Below are positions 14,305 to 23,327 of a DNA stretch of 30,443 nt, piece by piece (position 1 is the stretch's first letter; each line of letters starts with the position of its first letter). This DNA comes from Opitutia bacterium. Its GTDB lineage: Bacteria > Verrucomicrobiota > Verrucomicrobiae > Opitutales > Opitutaceae. The notes beneath the pieces are model-generated. The model was not told the origin of the DNA, did not search any database, and saw only the letters and a program-made list of their open reading frames with translations. Made by a program: the position numbers and the translations under genes. The stretch is from the NCBI GenBank assembly GCA_947442255.1, contig CANEVO010000048.1, positions 1 to 30,443 on the forward strand, written 5' to 3'.

Positions 14305-15216
14305 CTAAACGTCGCAGATCCGCACGCCCTGCTCGAGGGCCGCGAGCGCGTCGGGCACCTTGGGGGTGAATTCCTGGCCGAGGAATCCACGGTAGCCGGT
14401 GTCCATGATCGCGCGAACGATCGCCGGGTAGAAAAGCTCCTGGGTGTCGTCGATGTTGGCCCGCCCGGGCACGCCGGCCGTGTGATAGTGGCCGATGTAT
14501 TGGTGGTTGGCGCGGATGGTGGCGATGACATCGCCCTCCATGATCTGCATGTGATAGATGTCGTAGAGCAGCTTCATCCGCTCCGACTTTACCCGGCGGC
14601 AGAGCTCGGCGCCCCACGCGGTGCGATCGCACATGTAGTCCTTGTGGTTCACGCGGCTGTTGAGCAGCTCCATGCAAATCGTGACACCGAGCTTCTCGGC
14701 CAGCGGCATGATCCGTCGGAGCCCGACCGCGCAGTTCTCGAGGCCCTCCTCGTCGGACATCCCGTCGCGATTGCCGGAGAAGCAGATCAGGTTCGGGTAA
14801 CCGGCCTCGGCCGTGAGCCGGATATGGTTCTCATAGGCCGGCACGAGCGTGTCGTGGTATTCGCGGCGATTCCACGACTTCGCGATCGGGCCGACCTTGA
14901 TCGCGCCGAAGTCCACGATCGGATTGGAGACCATCGCGCAGGTGAGATCGTGCTGCTTGACGACGGCAAACTCGGAGGGCTGGAGCAGTTCGATCGACTG
15001 CAGTCCCATTTTCTTCGCGGCCACGCACAGGTCGGGGAGCGTGATCTTGGAGAAGCACCAGCGGCAGACCGATTGGCGGACGCGGCCGACGCGGGCGGAC
15101 GGAGCGGTCGCCGGTTGGGCGGCGGCGAGAGGGGACGGCAGGGCGACCGCGGCGCCGGCCGCGACCGCGCCAAGAGTGAGTTGCTGCAAGGCGGCACGAC
15201 GGGAGATAGGGGTCAT
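14305..15216 (-). CDS. Tat-exported hydroxypyruvate isomerase-like TIM barrel
   Basis: A 303-residue AP-endonuclease-2/xylose-isomerase-like TIM barrel. I start it at ATG 15216, where a twin-arginine signal begins (MTPISRRAALQQL, then an Ala-rich hydrophobic stretch to about residue 33); the longer frame upstream adds nothing recognisable. Likely metal ligands: Glu183 (ICMELLNSR), Asp219 and His222 (YDIYHMQIMEGD), His245 (GHYHTAGVPGR) and Glu282 (GFLGQEF), the E-D-H/Q-E set of the Hyi family. Hyi interconverts hydroxypyruvate and tartronate semialdehyde. A Tat-exported version is common in this kind of genome, and its true substrate, perhaps a keto sugar, is uncertain. It is convergent with matC and divergent from the esterase. 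A sugar epimerase role is equally possible. Confidence 0.82.
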   Translation of the reverse strand: MTPISRRAALQQLTLGAVAAGAAVALPSPLAAAQPATAPSARVGRVRQSVCRWCFSKITLPDLCVAAKKMGLQSIELLQPSEFAVVKQHDLTCAMVSNPIVDFGAIKVGPIAKSWNRREYHDTLVPAYENHIRLTAEAGYPNLICFSGNRDGMSDEEGLENCAVGLRRIMPLAEKLGVTICMELLNSRVNHKDYMCDRTAWGAELCRRVKSERMKLLYDIYHMQIMEGDVIATIRANHQYIGHYHTAGVPGRANIDDTQELFYPAIVRAIMDTGYRGFLGQEFTPKVPDALAALEQGVRICDV

Positions 15217-15408
15217 CTTGCCGCGACCTTGTTCGTGCCATCCAGGCCTCACAATCCAAATTGCGGCCTGCGCGCCGGTCGGCGGTCCCAAGGGATGTCT
15301 CGGCGCTTGCCGCCCGGCATTTCAGCGTGGACGGCGGCCGATTGAGAGGGGAGGTTGTCACCGCTGAGTAAACTCGGACGTTTCGACCCGAAACACTAGA
15401 ACCCCACG

Positions 15409-15477
15409 GGAGGGCCGAGCTCCGCCGAGGCCGAGGATCGTGAATGCAGTGGCGGCCTCGACGGAGCTCGGCCCTCC
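15409..15477. repeat. Paired palindromic element, family D (69 bp), left of esterase
   Basis: Two 25-bp inverted arms, 15409-15433 (GGAGGGCCGAGCTCCG and nine more bases) and 15453-15477, matching at 24 of 25 positions, with a 19-bp spacer. It ends 21 bp before the esterase ATG. A second copy with a worn right arm lies at 16485-16554, just past the same gene. Confidence 0.82.
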
Positions 15478-15498
15478 ACCTCAGTTGAATTTCCCCCC

Positions 15499-16458
15499 AT
15501 GAAAGCCCCCCGACTCCTCCTGCCTTTACTCCTCTCTTTCACGGTTGGCGCCATCTTGCGCGCCGCCGATCCGGCCCATCGAGTGACCAGCGATGTGGCC
15601 TACCTGCCGACGGACCGCGTGGAAAAATTGGACCTCTACGTGCCCGTGCAACGCGCGGCCGGCGCCCTGTCGCCCGCGGTCGTGTGGGTACACGGGGGTG
15701 GCTGGATGCGTGGCGACAAGGCCGAGGGGAGCGCGAAGGAAATCTGCGCCACGCTGGCCGAGGCCGGCTACGTGACGGCCAGCATCAATTATCGGATTGG
15801 GGCTTCGGCCTGGCCGCAAAATGTCCGGGACGTGAAGAGCGCGATTCGATTCCTCCGGGCGCATGCCGCGGAATATGGGATCGATCCGGAACGGATCGGC
15901 GTCGGGGGCGCGTCCGCCGGCGCGCACCTGGCGATGATGGCTGCCTTCACGCCGACGCGCACCGAATTCGATCCGCCGCGCCATGTGGTCCGGCCTGACG
16001 AAGCGGTTTCGCAGGCGGTGCGTTGCGTGATCAATTTGTACGGTCCGACCGCGCTGGCCACGCGCGAGGCGGTGGATGCGCAGGGCAAGCCGCTCGGCAA
16101 GCATCGGCCGCCGGCCAATTCGATGGAAGCGTTCGGCGCGGGCCAATCCTATGACGGGGGGAGCGTCGAAGCCTTCATCGCCGCCTCGCCGGTCACCTAT
16201 GTCGACCGCACCTCGCCTCCCGTGCTGATCCTGCAGGGCACGCTCGATTCCGAAGTCGACCCGGGCCAGCCCAAGACTCTCGCCGCCGTGCTGACCCAGT
16301 ATGGCGTGCCGCACGAAATGATGTTCGTGGAAGGCGCGGGCCACGGTTTCGATCTGGAATCGTGGCGCGGCCAGCCGTTGTCGAAGGACCTGCGGCCGAC
16401 GGTCCTCGCGTTCCTCGCGAAGCATCTCGGGCGGGTTTCTGTTCCGCAGAAACCCTAG
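15499..16458 (+). CDS. Exported alpha/beta-hydrolase (HSL/BD-FAE-type esterase)
   Basis: A 319-residue esterase with a signal peptide (MKAPRLLLPLLLSFTVGAIL, cleavage near RAA, residue 23). The oxyanion HGGG lies at 65-68. The nucleophile is Ser139 in GGASAGA (136-142). The acid is probably Asp250 or Asp254 (LILQGTLDSEVDPGQ), and the base is His282 in EGAGHGFD. This matches the hormone-sensitive-lipase/feruloyl-esterase-like group, which removes acyl groups such as acetate or ferulate from polysaccharides outside the cytoplasm; the substrate here is unknown. The gene stands alone and is flanked on both sides by copies of the same palindromic repeat (family D). The left copy covers the region where its promoter should be. 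Confidence 0.9.
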   Translation: MKAPRLLLPLLLSFTVGAILRAADPAHRVTSDVAYLPTDRVEKLDLYVPVQRAAGALSPAVVWVHGGGWMRGDKAEGSAKEICATLAEAGYVTASINYRIGASAWPQNVRDVKSAIRFLRAHAAEYGIDPERIGVGGASAGAHLAMMAAFTPTRTEFDPPRHVVRPDEAVSQAVRCVINLYGPTALATREAVDAQGKPLGKHRPPANSMEAFGAGQSYDGGSVEAFIAASPVTYVDRTSPPVLILQGTLDSEVDPGQPKTLAAVLTQYGVPHEMMFVEGAGHGFDLESWRGQPLSKDLRPTVLAFLAKHLGRVSVPQKP

Positions 16459-16484
16459 AGGCTGTCACGCACTTCCTTTCGTCT

Positions 16485-16554
16485 TGAGGGCCGAGCTCCG
16501 TCGAGGCCGATGGCATTGCTTTACGGATTCGGACTAGGGGGACCTCGTCCCTCC
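16485..16554. repeat. Paired palindromic element, family D, right of esterase (decayed arm)
   Basis: The left arm 16486-16509 is identical over 24 bp to an arm of the element at 15409-15477. The right arm (16530-16554) is recognisable but carries several changes. The length, about 70 bp, is conserved. Confidence 0.7.
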
Positions 16555-16603
16555 AATTGCCCGCCTCGGTTTCACCTCAGAAGAGGTGCACGACACGTTC
16601 TAG

Positions 16604-16627
16604 ATTTTCCGCCGGAGGGCGGAAAAT
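16604..16627. terminator. Perfect hairpin, possible bidirectional terminator
   Basis: The arms ATTTTCCGCC and GGCGGAAAAT flank a GGAG loop, giving a 10-bp stem whose ends supply T runs in both directions. It lies between the convergent esterase and isomerase-like genes, but 146 bp past the esterase stop. It may instead be a lone palindrome related to family C. Confidence 0.45.
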
Positions 16628-16655
16628 TCGGGGGAGCGGCAAAGGACAGGCGAAC

Positions 16656-16705
16656 AAGGGACAGGTTAATAATCGGGGCAGGGTCCTGCAATTGACCTGT
16701 CCCTT
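16656..16705. repeat. Inverted repeat AAGGGACAGGT
   Basis: AAGGGACAGGT at 16656-16666 and its exact reverse complement at 16695-16705, with a 28-bp centre. It is another paired short palindrome of unknown role in this spacer. Confidence 0.55.
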
Positions 16706-16968
16706 TCGAGTCGTTGTTGCCGCGGGCTGGGCCCCTTGGGTCCTTTCTGTCCCTTCGATTCATCGCGCTCTCGATCCATCGATGAAACAGGGCCTCGGCT
16801 GCCACGACGCGGGAGCCCTGAAAGAAGGGCGAATGGTGCGTTGTTGTGGCGCGGCCGGGCGAAGGGCCGGCTATTTCTTCAAGGGACTGAAGGTACGGAA
16901 AGGACCAAAGGGACTTGGAGGGACTGGGATGGGCTGAGTGCGTGGGGGCAACTCGGGGCCCTGCGGCT

Positions 16969-18591
16969 CTAGAACTTTGAGCCTTCGGCTTTCGTGCCGC
17001 AGAGGCTCACGGTGAGGCCGAGTTCGGCAGCGAGCGCGGCCTTGGTGTAGAGGGCGAGATCGGCTTCGCGGGCGGAATTCGCGTAGACGACCTGGATGTG
17101 GTTCGCCTTGTGGCGGGCCATCATTTGGTCGCGTGTCACGCCGTAAGTGACCGCATGCATGATGGGCCACTGGATGGTGGTCTCCTGCCAGCGGCGTTCG
17201 GTTTCGGCGGCGGGGAGCGAGATGACCTTGGCTCGGCCCAGATCCATCTTGAGGCGACCGTCCTGGACGAAGACGCGGCTCCAGACAATCTCGCCCGGCT
17301 TCGCGATGCCGCGGACCGTGCCGCCGCCGAGCCGGAAGTACATCGGGGGCTGTCGCAGCGAGTCGGTGCCCTTGTATCCGCCGACATGATGGGCGGGCGG
17401 GGCGCTCCCGGAAATGAGAAACACCCACACGTACTCGTCGGTGGTTCCGCTTTGGTCCCAATCACCCCAGCGGAGATCATGCAGGGTGTTCTCGACCGGC
17501 TGGCCGAGCGCGGTGTGCACGCGTTGGGTGAGGATGCCGTCGAGGCCGGCGCATTCGTCGACCTCGTTGAAGTGGGTGAGCGGTTGACCGGGGCGGATGA
17601 GTTTGCCGGCGGCGTTTTTTACCGGTGGGCGATCGCTGTTGTTGAGGATGCCCTCGACGAGATCGCTCGCGGGGAGGAGGTCCTTGAGTCCCTGCTGGTA
17701 CTGGATACCGATCGCCTCGCAGCCGAATTCGTCGGCGATCCGTAGCGCGGCGACGTAGGTTTTGCACTGCTGCAGCACCTGGGCCTCGGTGAGTTCGGTG
17801 GCCTCTTCGGTGCCGAGGTGAAAGCGCATGCCCTTTTTTTTCAGCCACGCAAAAACGGCGGCAGCCTCCGCGTCGCTGACCTGAGTTGAGGTATAATAGA
17901 GCGCGGACTGCGAGAGGCGTTCCTTGTACACACCGGTCTGGAACAGCAGCTCGTCCGGGATGATGGCGTTGAACATCCCCATGCACCCTTCGTCGAAGAC
18001 GCCCATGATGGATTTGCGCCGGCGCAAATCCGAGGCGATGCGCTTCGCGATCGCGGTGGCACGGGTGGGGACCTTCGCGCGGGCGAAGGGCCGGGCGTGC
18101 GGCGTGGGGTGTTGAATGGCGCCGGTTTTCAGCCACACGGCGAGGCCGGTCAGGAAGAACTCATCCTCGAATTTTTCGCTCCAGAGAGTGGAGTATTTAA
18201 CGCCGGCCTTGGTGAGCGAGCCGTTGAGATTGAGCATGCCGACGAGCCCGGGCCAGCGGCCGCTCCAGTTGGCCACGGTGAGAATCGGGGCCTGATGCGA
18301 GATCAGCCCGGCCAGCAGGTGGTGCGAATACTGCCAGACCGCCTCGGCCACGATCAGTGGCGTGCGCGGATCGATCCCGGCGAAGACCGCCATGCCTTCC
18401 TTCTGCGACGAGATGAAGCCGTGCTTCTGCGCCGGCTTGTAGGGATGGGCCCGGACGAGCTTGTAACCCAGCTTGGCCACGGCGGCGGCGAGGGCCTTTT
18501 CCATCGCCTGCTGGGCGGGCCAGCAGACTTCGTTGGCGGATTGGCGGAGGTCGCCATTGGCGACGAGAAGAACGGTTTTCGATTTGGCCAT
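16969..18591 (-). CDS. L-fucose/L-arabinose isomerase-like protein
   Basis: A 540-residue cytoplasmic protein that I place, with moderate certainty, in the fucose/arabinose isomerase superfamily (metal-dependent aldose-ketose isomerases). Supporting features: a Rossmann-like start ([20 protein letters not shown]), the [18 protein letters not shown] block with a gap of related spacing, [20 protein letters not shown] around residues 215-235, [14 protein letters not shown] in the third domain, and [10 protein letters not shown] with His498 near the C-terminus, where the family has a metal-ligand histidine. The exact sugar is unknown. It is divergent from the dipeptide epimerase gene with a 200-bp spacer. 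An A8 run in the coding strand (17834-17841) makes an A-AAA-AAG heptamer at LKKKG, a possible slippage site without other support. Confidence 0.72.
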   Translation of the reverse strand: MAKSKTVLLVANGDLRQSANEVCWPAQQAMEKALAAAVAKLGYKLVRAHPYKPAQKHGFISSQKEGMAVFAGIDPRTPLIVAEAVWQYSHHLLAGLISHQAPILTVANWSGRWPGLVGMLNLNGSLTKAGVKYSTLWSEKFEDEFFLTGLAVWLKTGAIQHPTPHARPFARAKVPTRATAIAKRIASDLRRRKSIMGVFDEGCMGMFNAIIPDELLFQTGVYKERLSQSALYYTSTQVSDAEAAAVFAWLKKKGMRFHLGTEEATELTEAQVLQQCKTYVAALRIADEFGCEAIGIQYQQGLKDLLPASDLVEGILNNSDRPPVKNAAGKLIRPGQPLTHFNEVDECAGLDGILTQRVHTALGQPVENTLHDLRWGDWDQSGTTDEYVWVFLISGSAPPAHHVGGYKGTDSLRQPPMYFRLGGGTVRGIAKPGEIVWSRVFVQDGRLKMDLGRAKVISLPAAETERRWQETTIQWPIMHAVTYGVTRDQMMARHKANHIQVVYANSAREADLALYTKAALAAELGLTVSLCGTKAEGSKF

Positions 18592-18791
18592 GAAGGGGAG
18601 AACGACGATCCGAGGGAAGATCGAGAGGAGTGGAGGAGAGTCGAGACGGGACTTTAACGTGACGATCCACGGACGATCCGGACCGGACCTTGAGCTAGGA
18701 AGCCAGGAATCGGATCCAAGTGGCGTGGCGATCGTTCGCTTCCCATGGCCGGCCTTGCTCCGTCGCCGTCGCCCGCTTGTGCTCGGGACGC

Positions 18792-19880
18792 ATGTCCGCT
18801 CCGACCAGCATCCGCGGCTTCGAGGCCGTTTCGCTCGACATTCCGCTGCTCACGCCTTTCGGCATCGCCGGGGGCGTGCAGCCGGCGGCGAACAACGTGT
18901 TGCTCAAAGTGTGGCTCGAGGACGGCACCGTGGGCTACGGCGAGGCGGCGCCACTGCCACCTTACAATGGAGAAACCCAGGCTGGTGCGCTGGCGGCGCT
19001 GTTGGCGGGGCGCGAGTGGATCGTCGGTCGCGACGCGCGACAGTGGCGCGAGCTCGGCGCCGAACTCGCCCGGCGGAGTCCGTCCGCGACCGGTTCGGCG
19101 CGTTGCGCATTTGAGACGGCCGTGCTCGATGCGCTGACGCGCCACGACGGAATTTCGCTGACGAAGTTCTTCGGCGGCGCGGGTACCGAGCTGACGACGG
19201 ACATGACGGTGACGACCGGCACCGCCGAGCAGGCCGCGGCGGACGCACGGGCAATCCGGGCGCGAAACATTCGCATCCTCAAAGTCAAAGTCGGCGGCCC
19301 CGGCGGCCCGGCCCGCGATCTGGCACGGCTTGCCGCCATTCACGAAGCGGCGCCCGATTCACCGCTGATCCTCGACGGCAACGCCGGCGTCGACCGGGCG
19401 GCCGCGAAAGAGCTGGTCCAGGGAATCAAGGCGCTCGGGGTGGAGCCGCTCTTGCTCGAGCAGTGGCTCCCGAAGGCCGATCTTGAGGGCATGCGGGACC
19501 TGCATCGCGAGTCGGGTTGGAAAGTGGCCGCGGACGAAAGCGTCGTCACCGCTGAGGATGCGCGCCGGATCGCCGAGGTGGGCGCGGCGCAGGTGGTGAA
19601 CATTAAATTGATGAAGGCCGGGCTGGCTGTCGCGAGTGACATCGTGGGGGTCGCCCGGGCCGAGGGCCTCGGCCTGATGATCGGGGGCAACGTGGAGTCG
19701 CTGCTGGCGATGACCACCTCCGCGTGTTTTGCCGCGGGCCACGGTGGCTTCGGCTATGCGGACCTCGATACGCCGCTCTTTCTGGCCACGAATCCCTTTG
19801 ACGGTGGCTTCGCGCTCGAGGGCGATCGAATTTCCGTGGCCGGCATCGCGGCCGGGCACGGCACGACGCCCAGGAGTTGA
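18792..19880 (+). CDS. Enolase-superfamily dipeptide epimerase (L-Ala-D/L-Glu epimerase type)
   Basis: A 362-residue enolase-superfamily enzyme of the muconate-lactonizing subgroup. The catalytic frame is complete: KVK at 164-166 (Lys164 and Lys166), metal ligands Asp195 (LILDGNAG), Glu223 (LLLEQWLP) and Asp248 (VAADES), and Lys272 in NIKLMKAG on the opposite face. The KLMKAG and MIGGNVES blocks fit dipeptide epimerases such as YcjG, which convert L-Ala-D-Glu to L-Ala-L-Glu during murein peptide recycling. I start it at ATG 18792 ([17 protein letters not shown]); the open frame upstream has no family residues. It is divergent from the isomerase-like gene. Together with the two DUF1343 genes it suggests use of cell-wall fragments. 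Another dipeptide or muconate-type substrate cannot be excluded. Confidence 0.87.
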   Translation: MSAPTSIRGFEAVSLDIPLLTPFGIAGGVQPAANNVLLKVWLEDGTVGYGEAAPLPPYNGETQAGALAALLAGREWIVGRDARQWRELGAELARRSPSATGSARCAFETAVLDALTRHDGISLTKFFGGAGTELTTDMTVTTGTAEQAAADARAIRARNIRILKVKVGGPGGPARDLARLAAIHEAAPDSPLILDGNAGVDRAAAKELVQGIKALGVEPLLLEQWLPKADLEGMRDLHRESGWKVAADESVVTAEDARRIAEVGAAQVVNIKLMKAGLAVASDIVGVARAEGLGLMIGGNVESLLAMTTSACFAAGHGGFGYADLDTPLFLATNPFDGGFALEGDRISVAGIAAGHGTTPRS

Positions 19881-20040
19881 CGGGTGATGCAGGCGCCACT
19901 CGGTCATCCGGGCGGTGTGCGCCGCGTTGCAGGTGGCGCGGCTGACTTGAGTTTGCGCGGATGGACCGCACAGGCCCGGATCGGTTCACCGGGTATTTTG
20001 TCTGGCGTCGTGCGTTCCGCCTGACTTCTCCTCAGGGCAC

Positions 20041-20817
20041 ATGGCTATGAAGACTGCTCTTGTCACGGGTGCGTCGCGCGGGATTGGCCGGGGCATTGCG
20101 CTCGAACTCGCGCGGATGAGTGGACGCATCGCGATCAACTATGCGGGCAACGCCGCCGCGGCGGCCGAGACACTGGCGCAGGTCAGGGCCTTGGGCGGAG
20201 ACGGCTTCACCGTGCAGGGCGATGTTGCGGTGGCCGCGGATCGCGAGCGGCTGGTGCGCGAATCCGTCGCGCAGTTCGGGCGCATCGATCTGCTCGTCAA
20301 CAACGCCGGGGTGGCGCCGGCGGTGCGCGCCGATCTGCTGGAGGCGGGCGAGGAGAGCTTCGATCGGCTCTTCGCGATCAACCTCAAGGGGCCGTTCTTC
20401 CTGTCGCAGGCCGTGGCGCGGCAGATGATCGGCCAGGCTCCGGACGGCGAAGGATTTCGCGGCCGGATCGTGAACATCACCTCGATCTCCGCGTACACCG
20501 CGTCGATCAACCGGGGCGATTACTGCATGGTGAAGGCGGGGCTCGCGATGATGACGAAGCTGTTCGCCGATCGGCTGGGCCAGGATGGAATTAATGTGTA
20601 CGAGATTCGGCCCGGCGTGATTGCGACCGATATGACGGCGGGCGTGAAGGAGAAGTACGACCGCTTGATCCTCGAGCAGGGCATCACCCCGATTCGCCGG
20701 TGGGGCCAGCCGTCCGATGTGGGCCGCGCCGTGCGGGCGATCCTGGAGGATCGTTTTCCGTTTTCCACCGGGGCGGTGTTCGACGTCGACGGCGGCTTCC
20801 ACCTGCACCGGCTCTAG
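20041..20817 (+). CDS. SDR oxidoreductase (FabG-like)
   Basis: A 258-residue classical short-chain dehydrogenase. The cofactor motif TGASRGIG is at 9-16, NNAG at 87-90, and the catalytic set is Ser148 or Ser150, Tyr161 and Lys165 ([12 protein letters not shown]). FabG-type enzymes reduce 3-oxoacyl or sugar ketones with NAD(P)H; the substrate is not given by the sequence. Start ATG 20041 or the second ATG at 20047 are both possible. It is the first of three tightly packed genes: the RlmM-like gene begins 4 bp after its stop, and the SpoU-like methyltransferase overlaps that one. The link to RNA methylation is probably only co-transcription. A 160-bp spacer upstream holds no clear promoter. Confidence 0.88.
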   Translation: MAMKTALVTGASRGIGRGIALELARMSGRIAINYAGNAAAAAETLAQVRALGGDGFTVQGDVAVAADRERLVRESVAQFGRIDLLVNNAGVAPAVRADLLEAGEESFDRLFAINLKGPFFLSQAVARQMIGQAPDGEGFRGRIVNITSISAYTASINRGDYCMVKAGLAMMTKLFADRLGQDGINVYEIRPGVIATDMTAGVKEKYDRLILEQGITPIRRWGQPSDVGRAVRAILEDRFPFSTGAVFDVDGGFHLHRL

Positions 20818-20821
20818 CAGC

Positions 20822-21907
20822 GTGGCGGGCGATGCGTTTTTTGTGGCGGCCTCCCGCGGGCGCGGCACGTTCGCGAATGTGTTGCTCATCTGTCAGCCGG
20901 GATTTGAAGCGCTGCTCGCGCGCGAAGTGACCGAGCTCCATCGCGGCGCGGTCGCGGCGCAGGGGCCGGGCTGGGCGCAGACCGACGTCGATGTGCCGGG
21001 GAGCGCCTTCACGCACCTCGCCCTCTTTGAGCCGATCGAGATTCGGGGCGACTCGGTGAATGCCCTCGCGAAACAGGTCGGGGACTTTTTTCTCGCGAGT
21101 CTCCGGGGCGAACGAATTGAACAAGCATGGCCGAATCTCTGGCAGGGTCCGGCGGAGCTGGTCGGTCTCGGACGCCGGATCAGCGCGGTGGAGGCGGCCT
21201 TCGACGAGTTGTTGAAGAAGCGGCTGTCGCGCGTGGCGCGGTTGAGCGTGCCCGAGCTGCCGCGAGGGCCGGGGCGGGTTCGCGGGCTCTTTGTGTTCTT
21301 TGTCGATTTCAACCGGGCTCTGGTCGCACGGGAGGCGCGGGCGCACGGGCAGCGCCGGATGGCCGACGACGAACTCGCGCCTTCCCGGAGTTATCTCAAG
21401 GTGGAGGAGGCGTTTCAGGTGCTGGGTCGCGAGCCGCAGCCGGGGGAGACGGTATGCGATTTGGGAGCGGCGCCCGGTGGCTGGAGCTACAGCGCGGCGA
21501 AGCGCGGCGCGCGGGTGCTGGCCCTTGACAACGGCCCCCTGAAAGGCGGCGCCCTGAACCACCCCCTGATTGAGCATCGCTGCAGCGATGCCTTTAGGTT
21601 TCGCCCCGCCTTCGCCATGGCTTCGGACGGCAGGCCGGCGGCGGGCGAAATCTTCGACTGGCTCTTTTGCGACCTGGTCGAGGAGCCCCATCACGTGCTC
21701 CAGCACATCGTCGAACCCTGGCTGACGCAGCGCTGGTGCCGCCGGTTCGTGGTGAACCTGAAGTTTGGCCGCGTGGATGCGATCGCGCTGCTGGCTGAGC
21801 TGCGCGCCCCGGAGTCGCCGCTGACACGGTGCGCGCCTGGAACCACGATTCGGCACCTCTATCATGATCGCGAGGAACTGACCCTGATCGGGGAATGCAC
21901 CGCATGA
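20822..21907 (+). CDS. rlmM: RlmM-like 23S rRNA ribose 2'-O-methyltransferase
   Basis: A 361-residue protein if started at GTG 20822, the first candidate after the SDR stop; no ATG is available near the expected N-terminus, so the start is uncertain. The N-terminal half (LLICQPGFEALLAREV) matches the THUMP-like part of RlmM, and the C-terminal half is an FtsJ/RrmJ-type Rossmann domain. The K-D-K catalytic set is Lys193 (SYLKVEEAF), Asp284 (FCDLVEEP) and Lys314 (VVNLKFG); the SAM loop is DLGAAPGGWSY at 213-223. The length is close to E. coli RlmM (366), which methylates C2498 of 23S rRNA. The stop overlaps the next gene as ATGA. The identity of the modified nucleotide is inferred from the family. 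Confidence 0.85.
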   Translation: MAGDAFFVAASRGRGTFANVLLICQPGFEALLAREVTELHRGAVAAQGPGWAQTDVDVPGSAFTHLALFEPIEIRGDSVNALAKQVGDFFLASLRGERIEQAWPNLWQGPAELVGLGRRISAVEAAFDELLKKRLSRVARLSVPELPRGPGRVRGLFVFFVDFNRALVAREARAHGQRRMADDELAPSRSYLKVEEAFQVLGREPQPGETVCDLGAAPGGWSYSAAKRGARVLALDNGPLKGGALNHPLIEHRCSDAFRFRPAFAMASDGRPAAGEIFDWLFCDLVEEPHHVLQHIVEPWLTQRWCRRFVVNLKFGRVDAIALLAELRAPESPLTRCAPGTTIRHLYHDREELTLIGECTA

Positions 21908-22644
21908 AGGGCGCCGAGCTGAAAATTTGCGGACTGGCAGCGGTGCGGGCGCGGTTTGCGCGGGAGCCGGCCTCGATTCAGCGGCTGTTTTTCGATCTCC
22001 CCACCGGCCGGAAGATTGGCGCGATGTGCAAGGCGCTCGCGGCGGCCAAGAAGGTCTATCGCTGCGTGGAGCCCGCCGAGCTTGAGAAGGTTGCGGGTAC
22101 GTTGCATCATGGTGGCATTGTCGCGGTGGTGTCCGCGCCAGCTTGGCGCGCTCCGCTGCCGGCCGAGGTGCGGACCTGGGCGGCGCAACGCGCGCCTTTA
22201 CTCCTGCTCGACCGGATCGGGAACGCGCACAACCTCGGCGCGATTGCGCGCACGGCGGGCTTCTTCGGGATCTCCCGGCTGGTGCTCGCCGAGCACGCGG
22301 AGGCAGCGAGGCCGGGTGAAGCCACCTATCGCGTGGCCGAGGGCGGCATGGAGGCAGTCGAAATTTTTCGCGTCGCGCAGCTGGCCCGGTTCGCCCGGGA
22401 CCTGGGCGCGGCCGGTTACGTGGTCATTGGCGCTGCCACGCGCGGCGGGCGGCCGGAGGCGGGTTCGGCGAATCAGCCGATCGCGCTGGTCCTCGGCAAC
22501 GAGGAGCATGGGCTCAGTCCCGAAGTGGCGGCGGCCTGCACGCGCCTGGTGACGATTCCCGGCCGCGGTCAGGTCGAGTCGCTTAATGTCTCCGTCGCGG
22601 CCGCCGTGTTGATGTGGGAACTGTGGGGTCGCCGGGCTCAGTAG
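21904..22644 (+). CDS. TrmH/SpoU-family RNA 2'-O-methyltransferase
   Basis: A 246-residue SPOUT methyltransferase. Motif 1 is LLLDRIGNAHNLGAIARTAG (100-119) with Asn110 and catalytic Arg116; motif 2 is ALVLGNEEHGLSPEV (194-208); motif 3 is ESLNVSVA (225-232) in the trefoil-knot region. The N-terminal ~90 residues resemble the substrate-binding L30e-like domain. I start it at ATG 21904, which overlaps the rlmM stop as ATGA and has GGGGA nine bases upstream; ATG 21895 is in frame but would place that GGGGA too close. The family methylates tRNA or 23S rRNA riboses; the target is unknown. It is the third gene of a likely three-gene unit. Confidence 0.9.
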   Translation: MKGAELKICGLAAVRARFAREPASIQRLFFDLPTGRKIGAMCKALAAAKKVYRCVEPAELEKVAGTLHHGGIVAVVSAPAWRAPLPAEVRTWAAQRAPLLLLDRIGNAHNLGAIARTAGFFGISRLVLAEHAEAARPGEATYRVAEGGMEAVEIFRVAQLARFARDLGAAGYVVIGAATRGGRPEAGSANQPIALVLGNEEHGLSPEVAAACTRLVTIPGRGQVESLNVSVAAAVLMWELWGRRAQ

Positions 22645-22792
22645 TCGTCCATCACGACCCACACGATCCAAGTGTAGCCCAGGTTGAAAAGAATCAGGCC
22701 CGCGATTCCGAAGACCGGCAATCGACTTCTCGACGCAGCCCCTGCCGCCGCCGACGACGCTCGGCACGGTGGGCCTCTGGTGCGGGTTGCAT
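22638..22792 (-). pseudogene. Small single-helix membrane protein, apparent frameshift
   Basis: On the minus strand, ATG 22792 opens MQPAPEAHRAERRRRRQG. Another frame then gives a clean membrane tail, RLPVFGIAGLILFNLGYTW followed by IVWVVMDDY and a stop at 22638. One added base in the GGGG run (CCCC at 22739-22742 on the plus strand) would join them into a 51-residue protein: a basic N-terminus, a linker and one transmembrane helix. The tail overlaps the end of the SpoU-like gene by a few bases. This is either a real frameshift or a homopolymer sequencing error. No family is recognised, and the protein may simply be functional if the base is missing from the assembly. Confidence 0.4.
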
Positions 22793-23155
22793 GCGGAGAG
22801 TTTCCTGCAGGCGGGCATGCGCCACCTCGAGGCGCGGTTCGATTTCGTCCGACTCAAAGAGCAACTGGCGGTGGAAGGCGTTAACCTGATGAAGCCTCTC
22901 TCGGACTTTGATTTTCTCCGGCAGGCCTTCGCGGAGGGCGAGGGCTGGCGGGTCCGGCCGGCGCGGATTGCCGCCCTGTTTGAGGCCGGGTTGATCACCG
23001 CGGAGCAGGCCGAGTTCTTCGGGCGCGAGGGGGTGATCGGAAGCCACCTGGAGAACCTGCAGCGGCGCGGCGGCTTCAAGGGCTTCAACCAGCAGTCGGT
23101 GAGCGCCGTGATCGCGGCCCTCAATCCGCGCGGTGCCGCCGGGCGCGTGGAGTAG
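22769..23155 (+). CDS. Hypothetical protein
   Basis: I do not recognise this protein of up to 128 residues. The codon pattern, with mostly G or C in third position, and the composition (FDFVRLKEQLAVEGVNLM, ALFEAGLITAEQAEFFGR, RRGGFKGFNQQSVSAVIAAL) look genuine, mostly helical and soluble. The start is open: GTG 22769 gives the longest form, while ATG 22817 (MRHLEARFDF) leaves a 24-bp gap to the divergent small membrane protein. The frame is open further upstream to 22688 without a start codon, and that extension reads plausibly, so the gene could be truncated. It follows the methyltransferase unit by 124 bp or more. No motif gives a function. Confidence 0.55.
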   Translation: MGLWCGLHAESFLQAGMRHLEARFDFVRLKEQLAVEGVNLMKPLSDFDFLRQAFAEGEGWRVRPARIAALFEAGLITAEQAEFFGREGVIGSHLENLQRRGGFKGFNQQSVSAVIAALNPRGAAGRVE

Positions 23156-23327
23156 GCTTGCGTCGCCACTCCGGGTAGCGGAGTACGTAATGCGGAAAGG
23201 CCACGGCATTTTCCAAGCCATTCGTGATTGGCGCGTCCCAGACAGAGCCCCAAGACCGTCGGTGAATTTTCAGTCGCAAACGTTCGTCGAATACCCGGGC
23301 GGGAACACCCTGCTCCCCTTAAACACC

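Larger units (their letters stand above)
16459..16968. other. 510-bp spacer between convergent genes
   Basis: It holds the worn family D element (16485-16554), a perfect hairpin (16604-16627) and an inverted repeat of AAGGGACAGGT (16656-16705). From 16706 to 16968 I see only short open frames with unlikely composition and some GGGACTTGGAGGGACTGGG-type low-complexity sequence, with no gene. Confidence 0.6.

Noticed and set aside
17834..17841. A8 run forming A-AAA-AAG in the isomerase-like gene as a programmed frameshift site
   Set aside because: No stem-loop, internal Shine-Dalgarno sequence or short alternative product that would make frameshifting useful was seen.
22694..23221. Minus-strand open frame opposite the hypothetical protein
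   Set aside because: Composition is Arg/His/Gln-rich and codon bias favours the plus-strand frame; only the short MQPAPEAHR part is kept as a candidate small protein.
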